Counted from the first letter of the stretch, positions 17,532-26,807 are shown. The stretch: 64,000 nucleotides of DNA from JANYCO01 sp035535995 (GCA_035535995.1 DATLOZ010000012.1:1-64000); one strand, 5' to 3'. The notes: generated by a model not told the origin, from the letters alone. Made by a program: numbers and translations.

Positions 17532-18686
17532 TTAGATCAATTTCGCATGTGTCAGGATCCAACGGTCAGGTACTTCGCCTTTGTTGGCCATGAGGTAATC
17601 GTTGTAGCTGCAAGGCACAATGGAGTTGCGCGCGAGCTTGGCTTTCTCTTCCGGATAGGGTACTTCCATCCACCATTTTTCGGTATGAGTGTTTTTGAAA
17701 AATATCAACTTCCCTAATCCCGAATCGATCGACACCAGATATTTTGTATACTGCGGACCGGATACATCGCTGTCTTCTTTGCGTGCATTGTAGCCTTCCA
17801 TGAAATACCAGATCATCGTAGCTACTACGCCTGCTGTTTGTTCTTTCACATCTTCTTCCGGGTTGTATTCATAAAAACCGATCGAAGTAAGTTTGGTGCT
17901 TAGTCCTGCATACCAGCAGAGCATACAAGCTTCTTCGCCGCTGAGCCCGAAAGACTGGCTGTTCTTATTGCCGGGCGCATCCGTTTGGCGAATTGCGCTT
18001 ACGTCGAAGCTAAACATATCTGCATCGCGCACTACAGGCTCCATGTCTTCCATGTTATCGCGGATCTTTCCTACGCGGTATGCTTCGAAATGAAGTTTCT
18101 CCAATACGTTGATCACCTCCTGATCGTTCAGGTATGTTTGGTAAGCGAGGTGACTATAATTGAAAATAATATTAGGCTGATGCACCAGGATACGGTGAAT
18201 ATGATGTTTGCTCTGATCCTCCTTGCTGCTCGACATATCGATGAAGGCATCTACATTGAGCATGCTGATCAGTTTGCCGGTGTTTTCATAAGAGAGAAAC
18301 TGTCCGTAGCTAAGATCGTGCGTACCGCCGATGATGATAGGGAGAATGCTAAGCTGCATAAGCATTTCGCAAACTTCTTTGATGCGAAGATAAGTATCCT
18401 CTACAGTTTCGCCGCTGCGAAGAATTCCCAGATCAGCAGTGTTGGATTTTACAGAACCTTTTTTGAGCGCATATAATTTTTTTCGAATGACATCTGCTCC
18501 CTTCGCCGCGCCGGTATTGGTTTTGCTGCCACGGTCTTCCGCTACGCTAAAAATAGCTACCGTAATTTTGTCAAGATTTGGAAATTCTGTTTGGAAGATG
18601 CGAATGTTGTTGCCAAACAACGAGGCATCGTTTTTGTCTTTGTGTAGCTCTTCGCCGATAGGGTCGAAAAATATTCTTAGGTCCAT
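17532..18686 (-). CDS. Arginase/formimidoylglutamase-family protein with a degenerate metal site
   Basis: The 384-residue protein follows the ureohydrolase fold. The loop GGTHD (120-124) is intact, but the second metal motif, normally DAHxD, reads DAFID (146-150). The third, normally SFDIDALDP, reads SFDVSAIRQTDAP (226-238). Two of the usual Mn ligands are therefore missing. Relatives in Bacteroidota are commonly labelled formimidoylglutamase. On the visible residues, classic binuclear hydrolase activity is doubtful, and it may have a changed or non-catalytic role. The protein ends in a region (VPYPEEKAKLARNSIVPCSY) not typical of arginase. Confidence 0.7.
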   Translation of the reverse strand: MDLRIFFDPIGEELHKDKNDASLFGNNIRIFQTEFPNLDKITVAIFSVAEDRGSKTNTGAAKGADVIRKKLYALKKGSVKSNTADLGILRSGETVEDTYLRIKEVCEMLMQLSILPIIIGGTHDLSYGQFLSYENTGKLISMLNVDAFIDMSSSKEDQSKHHIHRILVHQPNIIFNYSHLAYQTYLNDQEVINVLEKLHFEAYRVGKIRDNMEDMEPVVRDADMFSFDVSAIRQTDAPGNKNSQSFGLSGEEACMLCWYAGLSTKLTSIGFYEYNPEEDVKEQTAGVVATMIWYFMEGYNARKEDSDVSGPQYTKYLVSIDSGLGKLIFFKNTHTEKWWMEVPYPEEKAKLARNSIVPCSYNDYLMANKGEVPDRWILTHAKLI

Positions 18687-18759
18687 AGGTTAAATATCAG
18701 CATAAAAAGAGAAAAGACAAAACTGAATCAGTATGGAACGTGAGTAATGAAAGTGGAGA

Positions 18760-18867
18760 ATTAATACAGTACACTCAGAGTCCCCTGCTAAGGTTACTCT
18801 TGAACTAAAAGCTTTCGGGAGCGGGAGACTCTGAGCAGACTTAAATTAATACAGTACACTTTAAGTC
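18760..18867. repeat. Direct repeats around a hairpin
   Basis: The phrase AATTAATACAGTACACT occurs at about 18760-18776 and again at 18845-18860. Between them TCAGAGTC and GACTCTGA form the ends of a foldback (about 18776-18836). A second foldback, GACTTAAA to TTTAAGTC, covers 18839-18867. No coding sense is seen. Confidence 0.6.
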
Positions 18868-18877
18868 CACCTAAAAA

Positions 18878-18944
18878 CAGAAATGAGTATGGAGCGCGAG
18901 AATGGAGAATTTCACTCCATACTCGCGCTCCATACTCATTTCTG
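18878..18944 (-). terminator. Long perfect hairpin downstream of ndh
   Basis: Arms of 23 bases (18878-18900 and 18922-18944, containing AATGAGTATGGAGCGCGAG) are exact complements around a 21-base loop. On the minus strand the stem is followed by CTGTTTTTAGG. It begins 10 bases after the ndh stop, so it probably ends that transcript. A decayed relative of the arm (GTATGGAACGTGAG) lies at 18731. Confidence 0.6.
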
Positions 18945-18954
18945 ACTAACAGGG

Positions 18955-20244
18955 TTACCTGTTTTCTTTCAACGGTTTTTGCTTGATGATCAAACGCAGC
19001 GATTGATCGTAGGTAACGTAGTTCCAGAACCAGTTGATAAATACCATCAGTCTATTCTTCACTCCTAGGATGGCCATCAAGTGCACGAGCATCCATACCA
19101 ACCACGCGAAAAATCCCTGGAACCTTAAGAACGGCAAATCTACTACGGCCAGGTTTCTTCCTATCGTAGCCATGGAGCCCAGGTCGCTATAGGAAAATGG
19201 TTTCAAAGTTTCTTTATTGATCAGGCGGATAAAATTTTTACCCAACAGTTCTCCTTGTTGGATCGCCGGCTGTGCTACTTGTGGGTGACCATTGGGATAT
19301 TTTTCTTCCGTCATCAGTGCAAGATCGCCGAGGGCGTAAATATTGTCGTAGCCTTCTACTTTATTGAAACGGTCTACCTTCATTCTTCCGGCACGTCCGT
19401 ATGCTTCGGGCAGAAGCCCTTGAATCGTGTTGGCCTTCACACCAGCGGCCCAGATCAGCGTATTGGTGAGGATCGTACTTCCATCGCCCAGGAATACTTG
19501 TTTGCCGTCAAAATCTTTTACAGCCATCCCCAATTTCACTTTCACCCCCAATCGTTCAAGATAAATCTTCGCCTTCTCCGAGGCCTGTGGCGACATAGGC
19601 CCCAGCACTTTAGGCGAATTTTCAATGAGGTAAATATTCATTTTATTGAAATCCAATTCCGGGTAATCTTTTGGTAGCACGGTCTTTTTCATTTCCGACA
19701 AAGTACCCGAAACTTCCACACCTGTAGGACCACCTCCTACCACCACGATATTCATCAACGCTTCGCGTTCCTCTTCTGTAGCGGTCGAGAGCGCGTCTTC
19801 AAAATTTTGCAGCATCCGATTGCGCAAAGCGAGCGCTTCCGTTACTGATTTCATTGGAATTGATTTTTCAATAATATTTTTCATCCCGAAAAAATTAGTG
19901 TCCGCTCCCATCGCCAACACGAGGTAGTCGTACTTCAACGCACCTAGCCCTGTGATGAGTTCGTTGGCAGCAGTATTGACGGCAGTTACTTCCGTAACAC
20001 GGATGTGTACATTTTTTTTCGTATGAAAAATTTTTCTCAAAGGAAAAGAGATCGCGCTTGGCTCCAGGCCTGCGGTGGCTACCTGATAGAACAAAGGTTG
20101 AAATTGGTGGTAATTATTTTTATCTATCAGTACTACCTGTACTTCTTTCTTATTGGATAGTTTTCTTGCCAGGGCCAAACCGCCGAATCCGGCTCCTATG
20201 ATCACTACGCGTTTTTGTCCCGTATCGGGTATATGTATTTGCAT
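18955..20244 (-). CDS. ndh: Type II NADH dehydrogenase
   Basis: The 429-residue flavoprotein has two dinucleotide-binding motifs: FAD (VVIIGAGFGGLALARKL, near residue 13) and NADH (IVVVGGGPTGVEVSGTL, near residue 165). It also has the family signatures YDYLVLAMGADTNFFG and NIYALGDLAL. The C-terminal 60 residues are hydrophobic and amphipathic (FAWLVWMLVHLMAILGVKNR), as in membrane-bound NDH-2. The enzyme passes electrons from NADH to quinone without pumping protons. It stands alone, followed by a strong hairpin. Confidence 0.9.
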   Translation of the reverse strand: MQIHIPDTGQKRVVIIGAGFGGLALARKLSNKKEVQVVLIDKNNYHQFQPLFYQVATAGLEPSAISFPLRKIFHTKKNVHIRVTEVTAVNTAANELITGLGALKYDYLVLAMGADTNFFGMKNIIEKSIPMKSVTEALALRNRMLQNFEDALSTATEEEREALMNIVVVGGGPTGVEVSGTLSEMKKTVLPKDYPELDFNKMNIYLIENSPKVLGPMSPQASEKAKIYLERLGVKVKLGMAVKDFDGKQVFLGDGSTILTNTLIWAAGVKANTIQGLLPEAYGRAGRMKVDRFNKVEGYDNIYALGDLALMTEEKYPNGHPQVAQPAIQQGELLGKNFIRLINKETLKPFSYSDLGSMATIGRNLAVVDLPFLRFQGFFAWLVWMLVHLMAILGVKNRLMVFINWFWNYVTYDQSLRLIIKQKPLKENR

Positions 20245-20454
20245 GTGTCGAATTATTAAAAAGTTTATCTATATCAATTTATTAAAAAAACATTCGATTT
20301 TCTTAATGGAATATAAGAACTAATTATAAGGAACCAATATTTTTTGATTGGTATTGACTCTCTATAAGATTGTATCTCATTGCAGGAGGTGTGCAGCGAG
20401 ATTGTATAGCGATTGTCAATTTCTGCCACTGTTAACAACGCATACACTAAACTA

Positions 20455-21486
20455 TTAAAGCGAAGGATAAGTTTCCTTCAGGTATTTCATATAAGCAGGG
20501 AAATCAGAATTAAATTTTGTTCGGAATTCTTCCTCAAAAATATTTTGCTGTGAACGGTATTGAATATAATCAATGAAATAAGCATTGTTGATCTGCTGCA
20601 ACATAGCTTCGTAGTTTTTATTATAAAAATTATTCTCTTTCAAATAAGCAGCAAGCGCTTGCCTGGCCCGTTTCATCATGAGCATTTTTTGCTGTTGCTT
20701 ATATTCCACAGTAGCTTTGGCATCAAAAGTTTTGTACAAGCTGTCCAGCTGCTTCGACCAATACAAGGCGCGTTCGGAATATTCTTTTTGGAAGCGCAAT
20801 CCTTTTTCGTATTCCAGGAGTTCTTTCGATTGTGCACCATATTTGTAATTTAAAAATTTTCTTGCTCCTTGATCGCCCACAAAACTGGCAAGATTTTCAT
20901 TGAAGTCTACATTGTTTTTCACATACAACGTACCGTGTGTAAGCTCGTGGATGATAAGATTGGAAAGGCTTCCAGGCTTACGGCGTAACATACTGCTCAG
21001 CACGGGGTCTTTCAACCAGCCGAGTGTAGACCACGCAGAGACTTCTCCTACATCGGTGTCGTAGCCTTGTTTTTGTAATTCTTTTTCTTCTGCCAATGCT
21101 TTTCCCTGTTTGAAATAACCTTTGTAGGAAAATCTTCCAAGGATTGGAAATTCCCATTCATAAGCTTTCATTTCAAAAGGCGCGCAAGCGGTGACGGTCC
21201 ACAGAATTGGCTTGCCTTGCTGGTCGTAGAAGGTAGAATAATTTTCATTACGCTTGATCCCAAGAGAGTCGAACGCGTATTGCTTGATCTCATTGATAAG
21301 TGAAAGTTTTTGTTTAATAGAATCTGCCACTGTCGGATCGCTCTGGACTTCGCTTACAGGACGTGTGTTCCAAACAATTGAGAGCTGACCATACGCTTGT
21401 GAAATGCCGTAGGCTAATAAACGATAGTTCCACACACAAAAAATAACAACTAAAAATAGGATGGCGTAGAGTATTTTCTTTTTCAT
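20455..21486 (-). CDS. Putative metallo-aminopeptidase (Aminopep family)
   Basis: This 343-residue protein matches the bacterial Aminopep family (PF10023 type). It has an N-terminal membrane anchor or signal (MKKKILYAILFLVVIFCVWN), a zinc-binding HELTH in NLIIHELTHGTLYVKN, and downstream NENLASFVGDQGARKFL, whose Glu is the likely third ligand. The start at 21486 puts the lysines directly before the hydrophobic segment; an in-frame ATG ten codons upstream is less convincing. The substrate is unknown, and the enzyme should act in the periplasm or on the membrane. Confidence 0.8.
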   Translation of the reverse strand: MKKKILYAILFLVVIFCVWNYRLLAYGISQAYGQLSIVWNTRPVSEVQSDPTVADSIKQKLSLINEIKQYAFDSLGIKRNENYSTFYDQQGKPILWTVTACAPFEMKAYEWEFPILGRFSYKGYFKQGKALAEEKELQKQGYDTDVGEVSAWSTLGWLKDPVLSSMLRRKPGSLSNLIIHELTHGTLYVKNNVDFNENLASFVGDQGARKFLNYKYGAQSKELLEYEKGLRFQKEYSERALYWSKQLDSLYKTFDAKATVEYKQQQKMLMMKRARQALAAYLKENNFYNKNYEAMLQQINNAYFIDYIQYRSQQNIFEEEFRTKFNSDFPAYMKYLKETYPSL

Positions 21487-21617
21487 AAAATGAAAATACG
21501 AAAAAAACATGAACATTATGGCGGTTGTCCATTATGCATTTTCTTTTATTAAAAGTTTCTGCGTGTAAACGCAAGGAACGCAGGGGTTCAGATACGGTAT
21601 TATCCGGTATTCATTTT

Positions 21618-22868
21618 TTACATCTTTACCCCTATCACGATCATATCATCGCTTTGTGGTTCGTCGCCGGTGAATTCGTCTACGATTTCTTTGAGGAGCT
21701 GTGCTTGCTTGTCCATCGTGTAGTCGCTTATTTCCAGCAGCAGGTCTTTCAATCTACCATACCCGAATTTTTCTTTATCACGTCGCAGCGAAGTTTGTTG
21801 TTGGGAGATCCCGTCAGTCATCATGTAAAAAATATCTCCTTTTTTTACACGAATTCTATTGTCGATAAATTTCACTTCATCTTCGTCGAAAGGAAGGCCT
21901 ATTTTTTCAGTTTGAGGTTCGAGTACCTGATTGCTGTATTTATTTACTACGATCATCGGTGTTCCACTTCCGCTTTGTTCTATGTAAAGATTTTCTTTAT
22001 CTACAACACAAATGTTAATGTGCAGGCGTTCGGTCATCCTGCTCAGGTCTACGCATTGTTCGAGATTGTCTTTCAAGCCGTCGTTGAGTTCGTAAAGAAT
22101 ATCGGAGGGAGAGGGTTTGAATTTCTGTTTCAGAATTTGACTAAGCAGATCATAGCAGAGCATCGCCAGGAATGTACCACCTGCGTCGAACTCTGTGCAA
22201 TCGATGGTGGCGATATAGATGTATCCATCTTTTGCTTGCACCCAATAAAAATCTCCATTGGTAAGTTCTTTGGGTTTGTATAGTACGAAAGAATCCGGCA
22301 GATATCTTTTTACAGAAGACTCGTTTGGAAGAATTGCTTCTTGTATAAATTTAGAAACTTTTAGCCCGGTCTTTACTTTGTTGTAAAGATCTTCGGCTGT
22401 TTTTCTCCGGTTGTCGATCTCTGCTTTTTGAATTTGGAGTGTTTCATTTTGGGAGCGGATGGATTCTTCCATCTCTTTTTCTTTCGCCATATTAACAGCA
22501 ATTCCCAGTACTCCTATTTCGTTCATTTCAGGAATATAAAAAGGCAGGCGAATCGTTTTCATGATCTGCTGGTTTCCGTTTGGATCTAGGAAACGTTCTT
22601 CCGGCACTATTTTCTTTTCTCCGTTGCGAAGGATATTTTTTTCTATTTCGTGTACATATTCCACATAGCTATTGACATAGAAAGACTGATCGGTTTCGCC
22701 CAATACATCTTCTGCTTCTGCGTTTAGCATTGTAAGGCATGCTTTATTAGCAAGCAGAAACCTATGTTGGGAATCTTTCAGATACACTACATGAGGAAGT
22801 TTGTCGATAATTTTAATAAGTGTATCTGCATTTAAGATGAGATCACTAGCTGCTATATCTTTATCCAT
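21618..22868 (-). CDS. PAS domain-SpoIIE/PP2C serine phosphatase
   Basis: The 416 residues divide into a PAS domain (about 12-125, VVYLKDSQHRFLLANKACL), a short coiled coil (about 130-180, EKEMEESIRSQNETLQIQKA) and a SpoIIE-type phosphatase domain (about 195-416). The last shows the metal-ligand aspartates in YIATIDCTEFDAGGTFLAML, MMTDGISQQQ and GDEPQSDDMIVIGVK. Proteins of this design act like RsbU, reversing phosphorylation of an anti-sigma antagonist in response to a sensed signal. No anti-sigma factor or STAS partner lies nearby. There is no membrane segment, so it is cytoplasmic. Confidence 0.85.
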   Translation of the reverse strand: MDKDIAASDLILNADTLIKIIDKLPHVVYLKDSQHRFLLANKACLTMLNAEAEDVLGETDQSFYVNSYVEYVHEIEKNILRNGEKKIVPEERFLDPNGNQQIMKTIRLPFYIPEMNEIGVLGIAVNMAKEKEMEESIRSQNETLQIQKAEIDNRRKTAEDLYNKVKTGLKVSKFIQEAILPNESSVKRYLPDSFVLYKPKELTNGDFYWVQAKDGYIYIATIDCTEFDAGGTFLAMLCYDLLSQILKQKFKPSPSDILYELNDGLKDNLEQCVDLSRMTERLHINICVVDKENLYIEQSGSGTPMIVVNKYSNQVLEPQTEKIGLPFDEDEVKFIDNRIRVKKGDIFYMMTDGISQQQTSLRRDKEKFGYGRLKDLLLEISDYTMDKQAQLLKEIVDEFTGDEPQSDDMIVIGVKM

Positions 22869-23005
22869 GGCACCATCTTTTAATTAAATAATTCTAAAAC
22901 AAAATCAAACAATACAAAATGATCTGCGCTTTGCAGATTTACAAAGTAAGATTGGTGGTTGATGTTAGATACGGTAAATGATTTGAAATAGTTTGGAGTT
23001 ATCTG

Positions 23006-23043
23006 AAAAAAAATATCGTTGTGTATTTGATACACAACGATAT
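23006..23043 (-). terminator. Rho-independent terminator of recA
   Basis: Arms ATATCGTTGTGTAT (23013-23026) and its exact complement (23030-23043) enclose a three-base loop. On the minus strand the stem runs into eight T residues. It starts 31 bases after the recA stop. Confidence 0.9.
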
Positions 23044-23073
23044 ACTAAAATTATATAAACAAAAACTGAATTC

Positions 23074-24177
23074 TTATAAAGCCTCGGCCTTTGCAGGTTT
23101 TGTTTTAGCCTTAGGCACGGTTTCTTCCGCTTCAGGCTTCACCTCTTTTTTTGGCTCTTTATCTTCTCCTCCTTCTTGTTCTTTTGTACCCATGATCTTG
23201 GCTCTGATCTTTCCTTCGATCTCGTTGGTAAGTTCTTCGTTGTCGTTCAGGATATCTTTTACGGCGTCTCTACCTTGTCCAAGTTTACTGCCTTGGTAAG
23301 CAAACCATGAACCTGATTTTTGAATGATCTCCAGTTCTACTCCAAGGTCGATGATTTCGCCTATTTTAGAAATTCCCTGTCCGTAATTGATATCGAATTC
23401 AACGGTTTTAAAGGGAGGAGCCATTTTATTTTTCACCACTTTCACGCGGGTGCGGTTTCCGATAATGTTATCTGCTCCTTCTTTGATCTGACCCACTCTT
23501 CTGATATCAAGACGTACCGAAGCGTAGAATTTTAGAGCATTACCACCAGTAGTTGTTTCAGGATTACCAAACATAACGCCTATTTTCTCTCTGAGCTGAT
23601 TGATGAAAATACAGCAGCAGCTTGTTTTGCTGATCGCGCCGGTTAGTTTACGCAGTGCTTGTGACATAAGACGGGCTTGAAGTCCCATTTTACTTTCTCC
23701 CATTTCACCTTCGATCTCTGCTTTTGGTACCAATGCCGCTACTGAGTCGATCACGATGATGTCGATTGCACCGGAACGGATCAGATGTTCGGCGATTTCA
23801 AGCGCTTGTTCACCGTTGTCGGGCTGAGAGATCAATAAATTTTCTGTGTCGATGCCGAGTTTCTCGGCGTATGATTTATCAAAGGCGTGTTCTGCATCTA
23901 TGAAAGCAGCCAGTCCGCCGGTTTTTTGTACTTCTGCAATGCAGTGAAGCGTAAGGGTAGTTTTACCAGAAGATTCCGGACCATATATTTCTATGACCCT
24001 ACCTCTAGGAAGCCCGCCGATACCGAGGGCCAGGTCCAGACCAAGCGAACCGGTAGAGACAGCCGGTACGTCTTCGACTTTCTCATCGCTTAATCTCATT
24101 ACGGTACCTTTTCCGTAGGTTTTATCTAACTTATCAAGTGTAAGTTGCAGGGCTTTTAGTTTTTCGCTTTTGCTCAT
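23074..24177 (-). CDS. recA: Recombinase RecA
   Basis: The 367-residue protein has all RecA hallmarks: Walker A GPESSGKT, Walker B IDIIVIDSVAALVPKAEIEG, the L2 loop region around INQLREKIGVMFGNPETTTG, and the C-terminal EGKIRAKIMG. The tail after residue 335 is rich in Lys/Glu/Pro, as is common in Bacteroidota. RecA forms the filament for homologous recombination. A single gene with its own promoter and terminator. The promoter is overlapped by a perfect palindrome. Confidence 0.98.
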   Translation of the reverse strand: MSKSEKLKALQLTLDKLDKTYGKGTVMRLSDEKVEDVPAVSTGSLGLDLALGIGGLPRGRVIEIYGPESSGKTTLTLHCIAEVQKTGGLAAFIDAEHAFDKSYAEKLGIDTENLLISQPDNGEQALEIAEHLIRSGAIDIIVIDSVAALVPKAEIEGEMGESKMGLQARLMSQALRKLTGAISKTSCCCIFINQLREKIGVMFGNPETTTGGNALKFYASVRLDIRRVGQIKEGADNIIGNRTRVKVVKNKMAPPFKTVEFDINYGQGISKIGEIIDLGVELEIIQKSGSWFAYQGSKLGQGRDAVKDILNDNEELTNEIEGKIRAKIMGTKEQEGGEDKEPKKEVKPEAEETVPKAKTKPAKAEAL

Positions 24178-24198
24178 AGTTGTATTTTAATAACGGTT

Positions 24199-24253
24199 CA
24201 AATATATGTAATACTAAAATAATTAGCAAATTATATGCTAATTATTTTAGTAT
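24199..24253 (-). promoter_or_regulatory. recA promoter overlapped by an 18-base-arm palindrome
   Basis: On the minus strand TTTG (24230-24227), 20 bases, then TATATTTG (24206-24199) is a full match to the Bacteroidota promoter, giving a leader of about 16 bases before the recA ATG at 24177. A perfect inverted repeat, arms ATACTAAAATAATTAGCA (24211-24228) and its complement (24236-24253), is centred on the -33 element. A dimeric repressor site is inferred. The sequence is unlike the LexA boxes I know. Confidence 0.75.
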
Positions 24254-24885
24254 ATAATTTTTATATATGCAATTTTACTATCCCACAATGCAGCATATCT
24301 GCATTGTGCCAAATTGTGCTAACTAAATCTTAATTAACTATAAATTAGTTGAATAACTTCGCTTTTTAGTGTGCAACGCCGAATAAAGTTATAAACAGCT
24401 CGCATAAGAATATACCTCAATGTACTAACTATATAATAAGATAAAATTGCATCTGTCATTTCTAAATTAACCAAAGCTCCTATCCAACCATTCTGTAAAT
24501 TCTCTAGCCCTTCAAATCTTGTTTTTAAATTGATGGCAGATTTTTTTGAGTAAAAATCTACCATCAATAGGCACCTCAGGAATATACTTGTTGGAGTTGC
24601 TTAAACTGGAAATCAAAAATCGGGGGAATTATTGCCAGTTTCTGTTTAGCGTTCTTAAAGGAGCATACTAGGTGTTTGCATATTCATGCCGAAAAAATTA
24701 AACATTATTGTTTTTAAAAATTCATCCAAAAAATTAAAAATCTTTGACGGGCCAAAAGTAATAATTGAAATTTTGTTTCCAAAAAAATTCAGAAAAATAT
24801 TTAAAAATAGTTTTTCACAACACTGAAAATAAATTTATCCTGATTTTATTTTGATCATGTATGCTCGAATTATTTTGCTGCGATT
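24254..24885. other. AT-rich gap of about 630 bases
   Basis: No gene is supported. A 77-codon open frame on the minus strand (24334-24567) has no recognisable domain and no clear promoter, so it is not called. The rest is rich in A/T runs and has no strong inverted repeat. It may be the decayed remains of a gene between recA and the antiporter-like gene. Confidence 0.55.
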
Positions 24886-25842
24886 CTATAACAGATATGT
24901 TTTTACAATTCCAAATACACTAAGCAAGAGCAGGACTGATAAAAAAAGAAAAGTACGCAAGGGAGGAATTTGTTTTTCTTCGTATTGCCTTGTTGTAAAT
25001 GATTGAAATATTTTTTCCGTAGTTTTTATTTTAACCCAACGGAGCACACTTAATAATACTGGCAGCAACAATAAAAACAGGATCACCATCCAGTTTTTTT
25101 CTGTGTACAAAAGTATTCTTAACATTCCATAAAGACTCAGCGCAGTTGTGATACCTATAGACAAAAGAGAAGGAACGCCAATTAGTTTTGGAGCATCTAT
25201 CATTTTCAAAACAAATGCGACTAAAAATAAAGCCACCAGAGGAGCATTCGTATAATTGGCAAAATAAAAAGAAAAGGATTCAAAATTTTCCATGCCTGTT
25301 CTGTTGTTCAACCATATCAAAGCGATTATTGATAACAGCAGACTTAGGTATAATTGTACAAGATAATTCAGCATTGTTTTTAGAGTATTTTCCGTAAAAA
25401 AGAATTGTACAAAAAAACATAATCCGGCTATTTCACCCAGCATTATAAAAACGAGGATCTCCTGTATAAGACAAGCTGATAACAATACTGCATGCATTGT
25501 TGCAAGGGTGCAGAGCTGTCTAATGAGCAACTCTGTATTATCTTTTGTTTGGAAAAAACGAATGGAATAAAAAACACCAGACAACATTACAAGATTGATG
25601 ATTACAATAAATATTGCCGATAACTCATCGACTCTTAAATGAATTGACCCCAGGAGGAAAAGATCGGCTAGGTAATATTCTATTTTACCCTGCTGACAAT
25701 AAAGTATCACCATACCGATCGAGGTAAGCGATAGTATCAGATGAATGGCATAACTCGTGATGATTTTATATTTTTTGGAAAGTATAAAAAGTAATGGAGC
25801 AAAAAGCAGGAACAAAAAAAACAGCTTGATCAAAAGATTCAT
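24886..25842 (-). CDS. Half-length complex I/Mrp antiporter-like membrane protein
   Basis: The 318-residue protein has nine to ten hydrophobic helices. Parts line up with the core of NuoL/NuoN/MrpA subunits: LRVDELSAIFIVIINLVML (69-87), a helix with Glu137 in FIMLGEIAGLCFF, and FVLKMIDAPKLIGVP with Lys213. The Glu-Lys spacing of 76 is close to that of NuoL Glu144-Lys229. After this half the usual second antiporter repeat is absent, and the protein ends with a few helices. No other complex I or Mrp gene is nearby. It could be a relict or a stand-alone membrane protein. Similarity was judged by eye. Confidence 0.5.
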   Translation of the reverse strand: MNLLIKLFFLFLLFAPLLFILSKKYKIITSYAIHLILSLTSIGMVILYCQQGKIEYYLADLFLLGSIHLRVDELSAIFIVIINLVMLSGVFYSIRFFQTKDNTELLIRQLCTLATMHAVLLSACLIQEILVFIMLGEIAGLCFFVQFFFTENTLKTMLNYLVQLYLSLLLSIIALIWLNNRTGMENFESFSFYFANYTNAPLVALFLVAFVLKMIDAPKLIGVPSLLSIGITTALSLYGMLRILLYTEKNWMVILFLLLLPVLLSVLRWVKIKTTEKIFQSFTTRQYEEKQIPPLRTFLFLSVLLLLSVFGIVKTYLL

Positions 25843-25923
25843 CGCACTATTGTTTAGCGTTAAAATTAAAGGCTCAACGTAAAGGTCGACTCGTTTTCAT
25901 TTATAAAACATTAACCTCTCCTT

Positions 25924-26694
25924 TTAAACTTTCACATTTCCTGTAAAGACTTTCAGCGCCGGGCCTATTAAATAGACGTCTGTATATCCTTGTGGCATTT
26001 TTTTAAAGGAAATGCTTAGTTCGCCGCCCAGTGTATGGATTTTTACCGGACTTGTCATACCGGAAAATGATGCCGCAATAGCGGCTGCGGTGACGCCTGT
26101 TCCACATGAGTAGGTCTCGTCTTCCACACCACGTTCGTAAGTGCGTACATAAAGTGTATCATCTTTTTTCTCGATGAAATTTACATTCGTACCTTTTTCT
26201 TTGAACCGTTCGTTGTAACGGATCTTGCGGCCTTCATCAAATACTTTATAATTTTCGATTCCTTCTACCGCCTTTACATAGTGCGGCGAGCCGGTATTAA
26301 GGAAAAAATGATCCTGGTTGTTTTCAATTTGTTCAACATCGATCATTTTCAAATAAACTAATCCGTCTTTCAAATGAGCTACGTGCGGCCCGTCGATGGC
26401 GAGGAAGGTAGTATGATCACCGATCACGCCTATATCGTGGGCAAATTGTACGAGACAGCGGCCTCCGTTGCCACACATAGAACTTTGGTTCCCATCGGAA
26501 TTAAAATAAACCATTTTAAAATCATACCCAGGTTCGTTTTCAAGCAACATAAATCCGTCCGCGCCAATACCGAAGCGGCGGTGGCAAAGGGCTGCGATCA
26601 GTTTTGTATTATTAATATCAAAAACGCCTTTGCGGTTGTCGAGAATAATAAAGTCGTTGCCGGTTCCCTGGTATTTGTAAAATGTTAATTCCAT
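25924..26694 (-). CDS. dapF: Diaminopimelate epimerase
   Basis: The 256-residue enzyme carries both catalytic cysteines, in SMCGNGGRCLVQF and in YSCGTGVTAAAIA, and the N-terminal FYKYQGTGNDFIILDN. It converts LL- to meso-diaminopimelate for lysine and peptidoglycan synthesis. Length is slightly short for the family, but both domains are complete. It is flanked by intergenic repeats and appears to be transcribed alone or with the upstream envelope genes. Confidence 0.95.
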   Translation of the reverse strand: MELTFYKYQGTGNDFIILDNRKGVFDINNTKLIAALCHRRFGIGADGFMLLENEPGYDFKMVYFNSDGNQSSMCGNGGRCLVQFAHDIGVIGDHTTFLAIDGPHVAHLKDGLVYLKMIDVEQIENNQDHFFLNTGSPHYVKAVEGIENYKVFDEGRKIRYNERFKEKGTNVNFIEKKDDTLYVRTYERGVEDETYSCGTGVTAAAIAASFSGMTSPVKIHTLGGELSISFKKMPQGYTDVYLIGPALKVFTGNVKV

Positions 26695-26710
26695 GATTTC
26701 TTTAATTTGA

Positions 26711-26807
26711 CTACCCGTTTACTTCTAAAACCTATAAGGTTTTTAGCTGATGTATATTTTAATGATTTAAATATGTTCCTAAACCTTATAGGTTTAAGCG
26801 AGTAGTT
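26711..26807. repeat. Palindromic repeat, family D copy 1
   Basis: AAAACCTATAAGGTTTTT (from 26727) and AAACCTTATAGGTTTA (from 26781) form complementary arms. The outer parts CTACCCGTTTA and TAAGCGAGTAG also pair imperfectly. A second copy is at 55790-55857. Confidence 0.7.

Noticed and set aside
24334..24567. 77-codon open frame on the minus strand between recA and the antiporter-like gene
   Set aside because: No domain, no clear promoter, strongly AT-rich; more likely decayed or chance.
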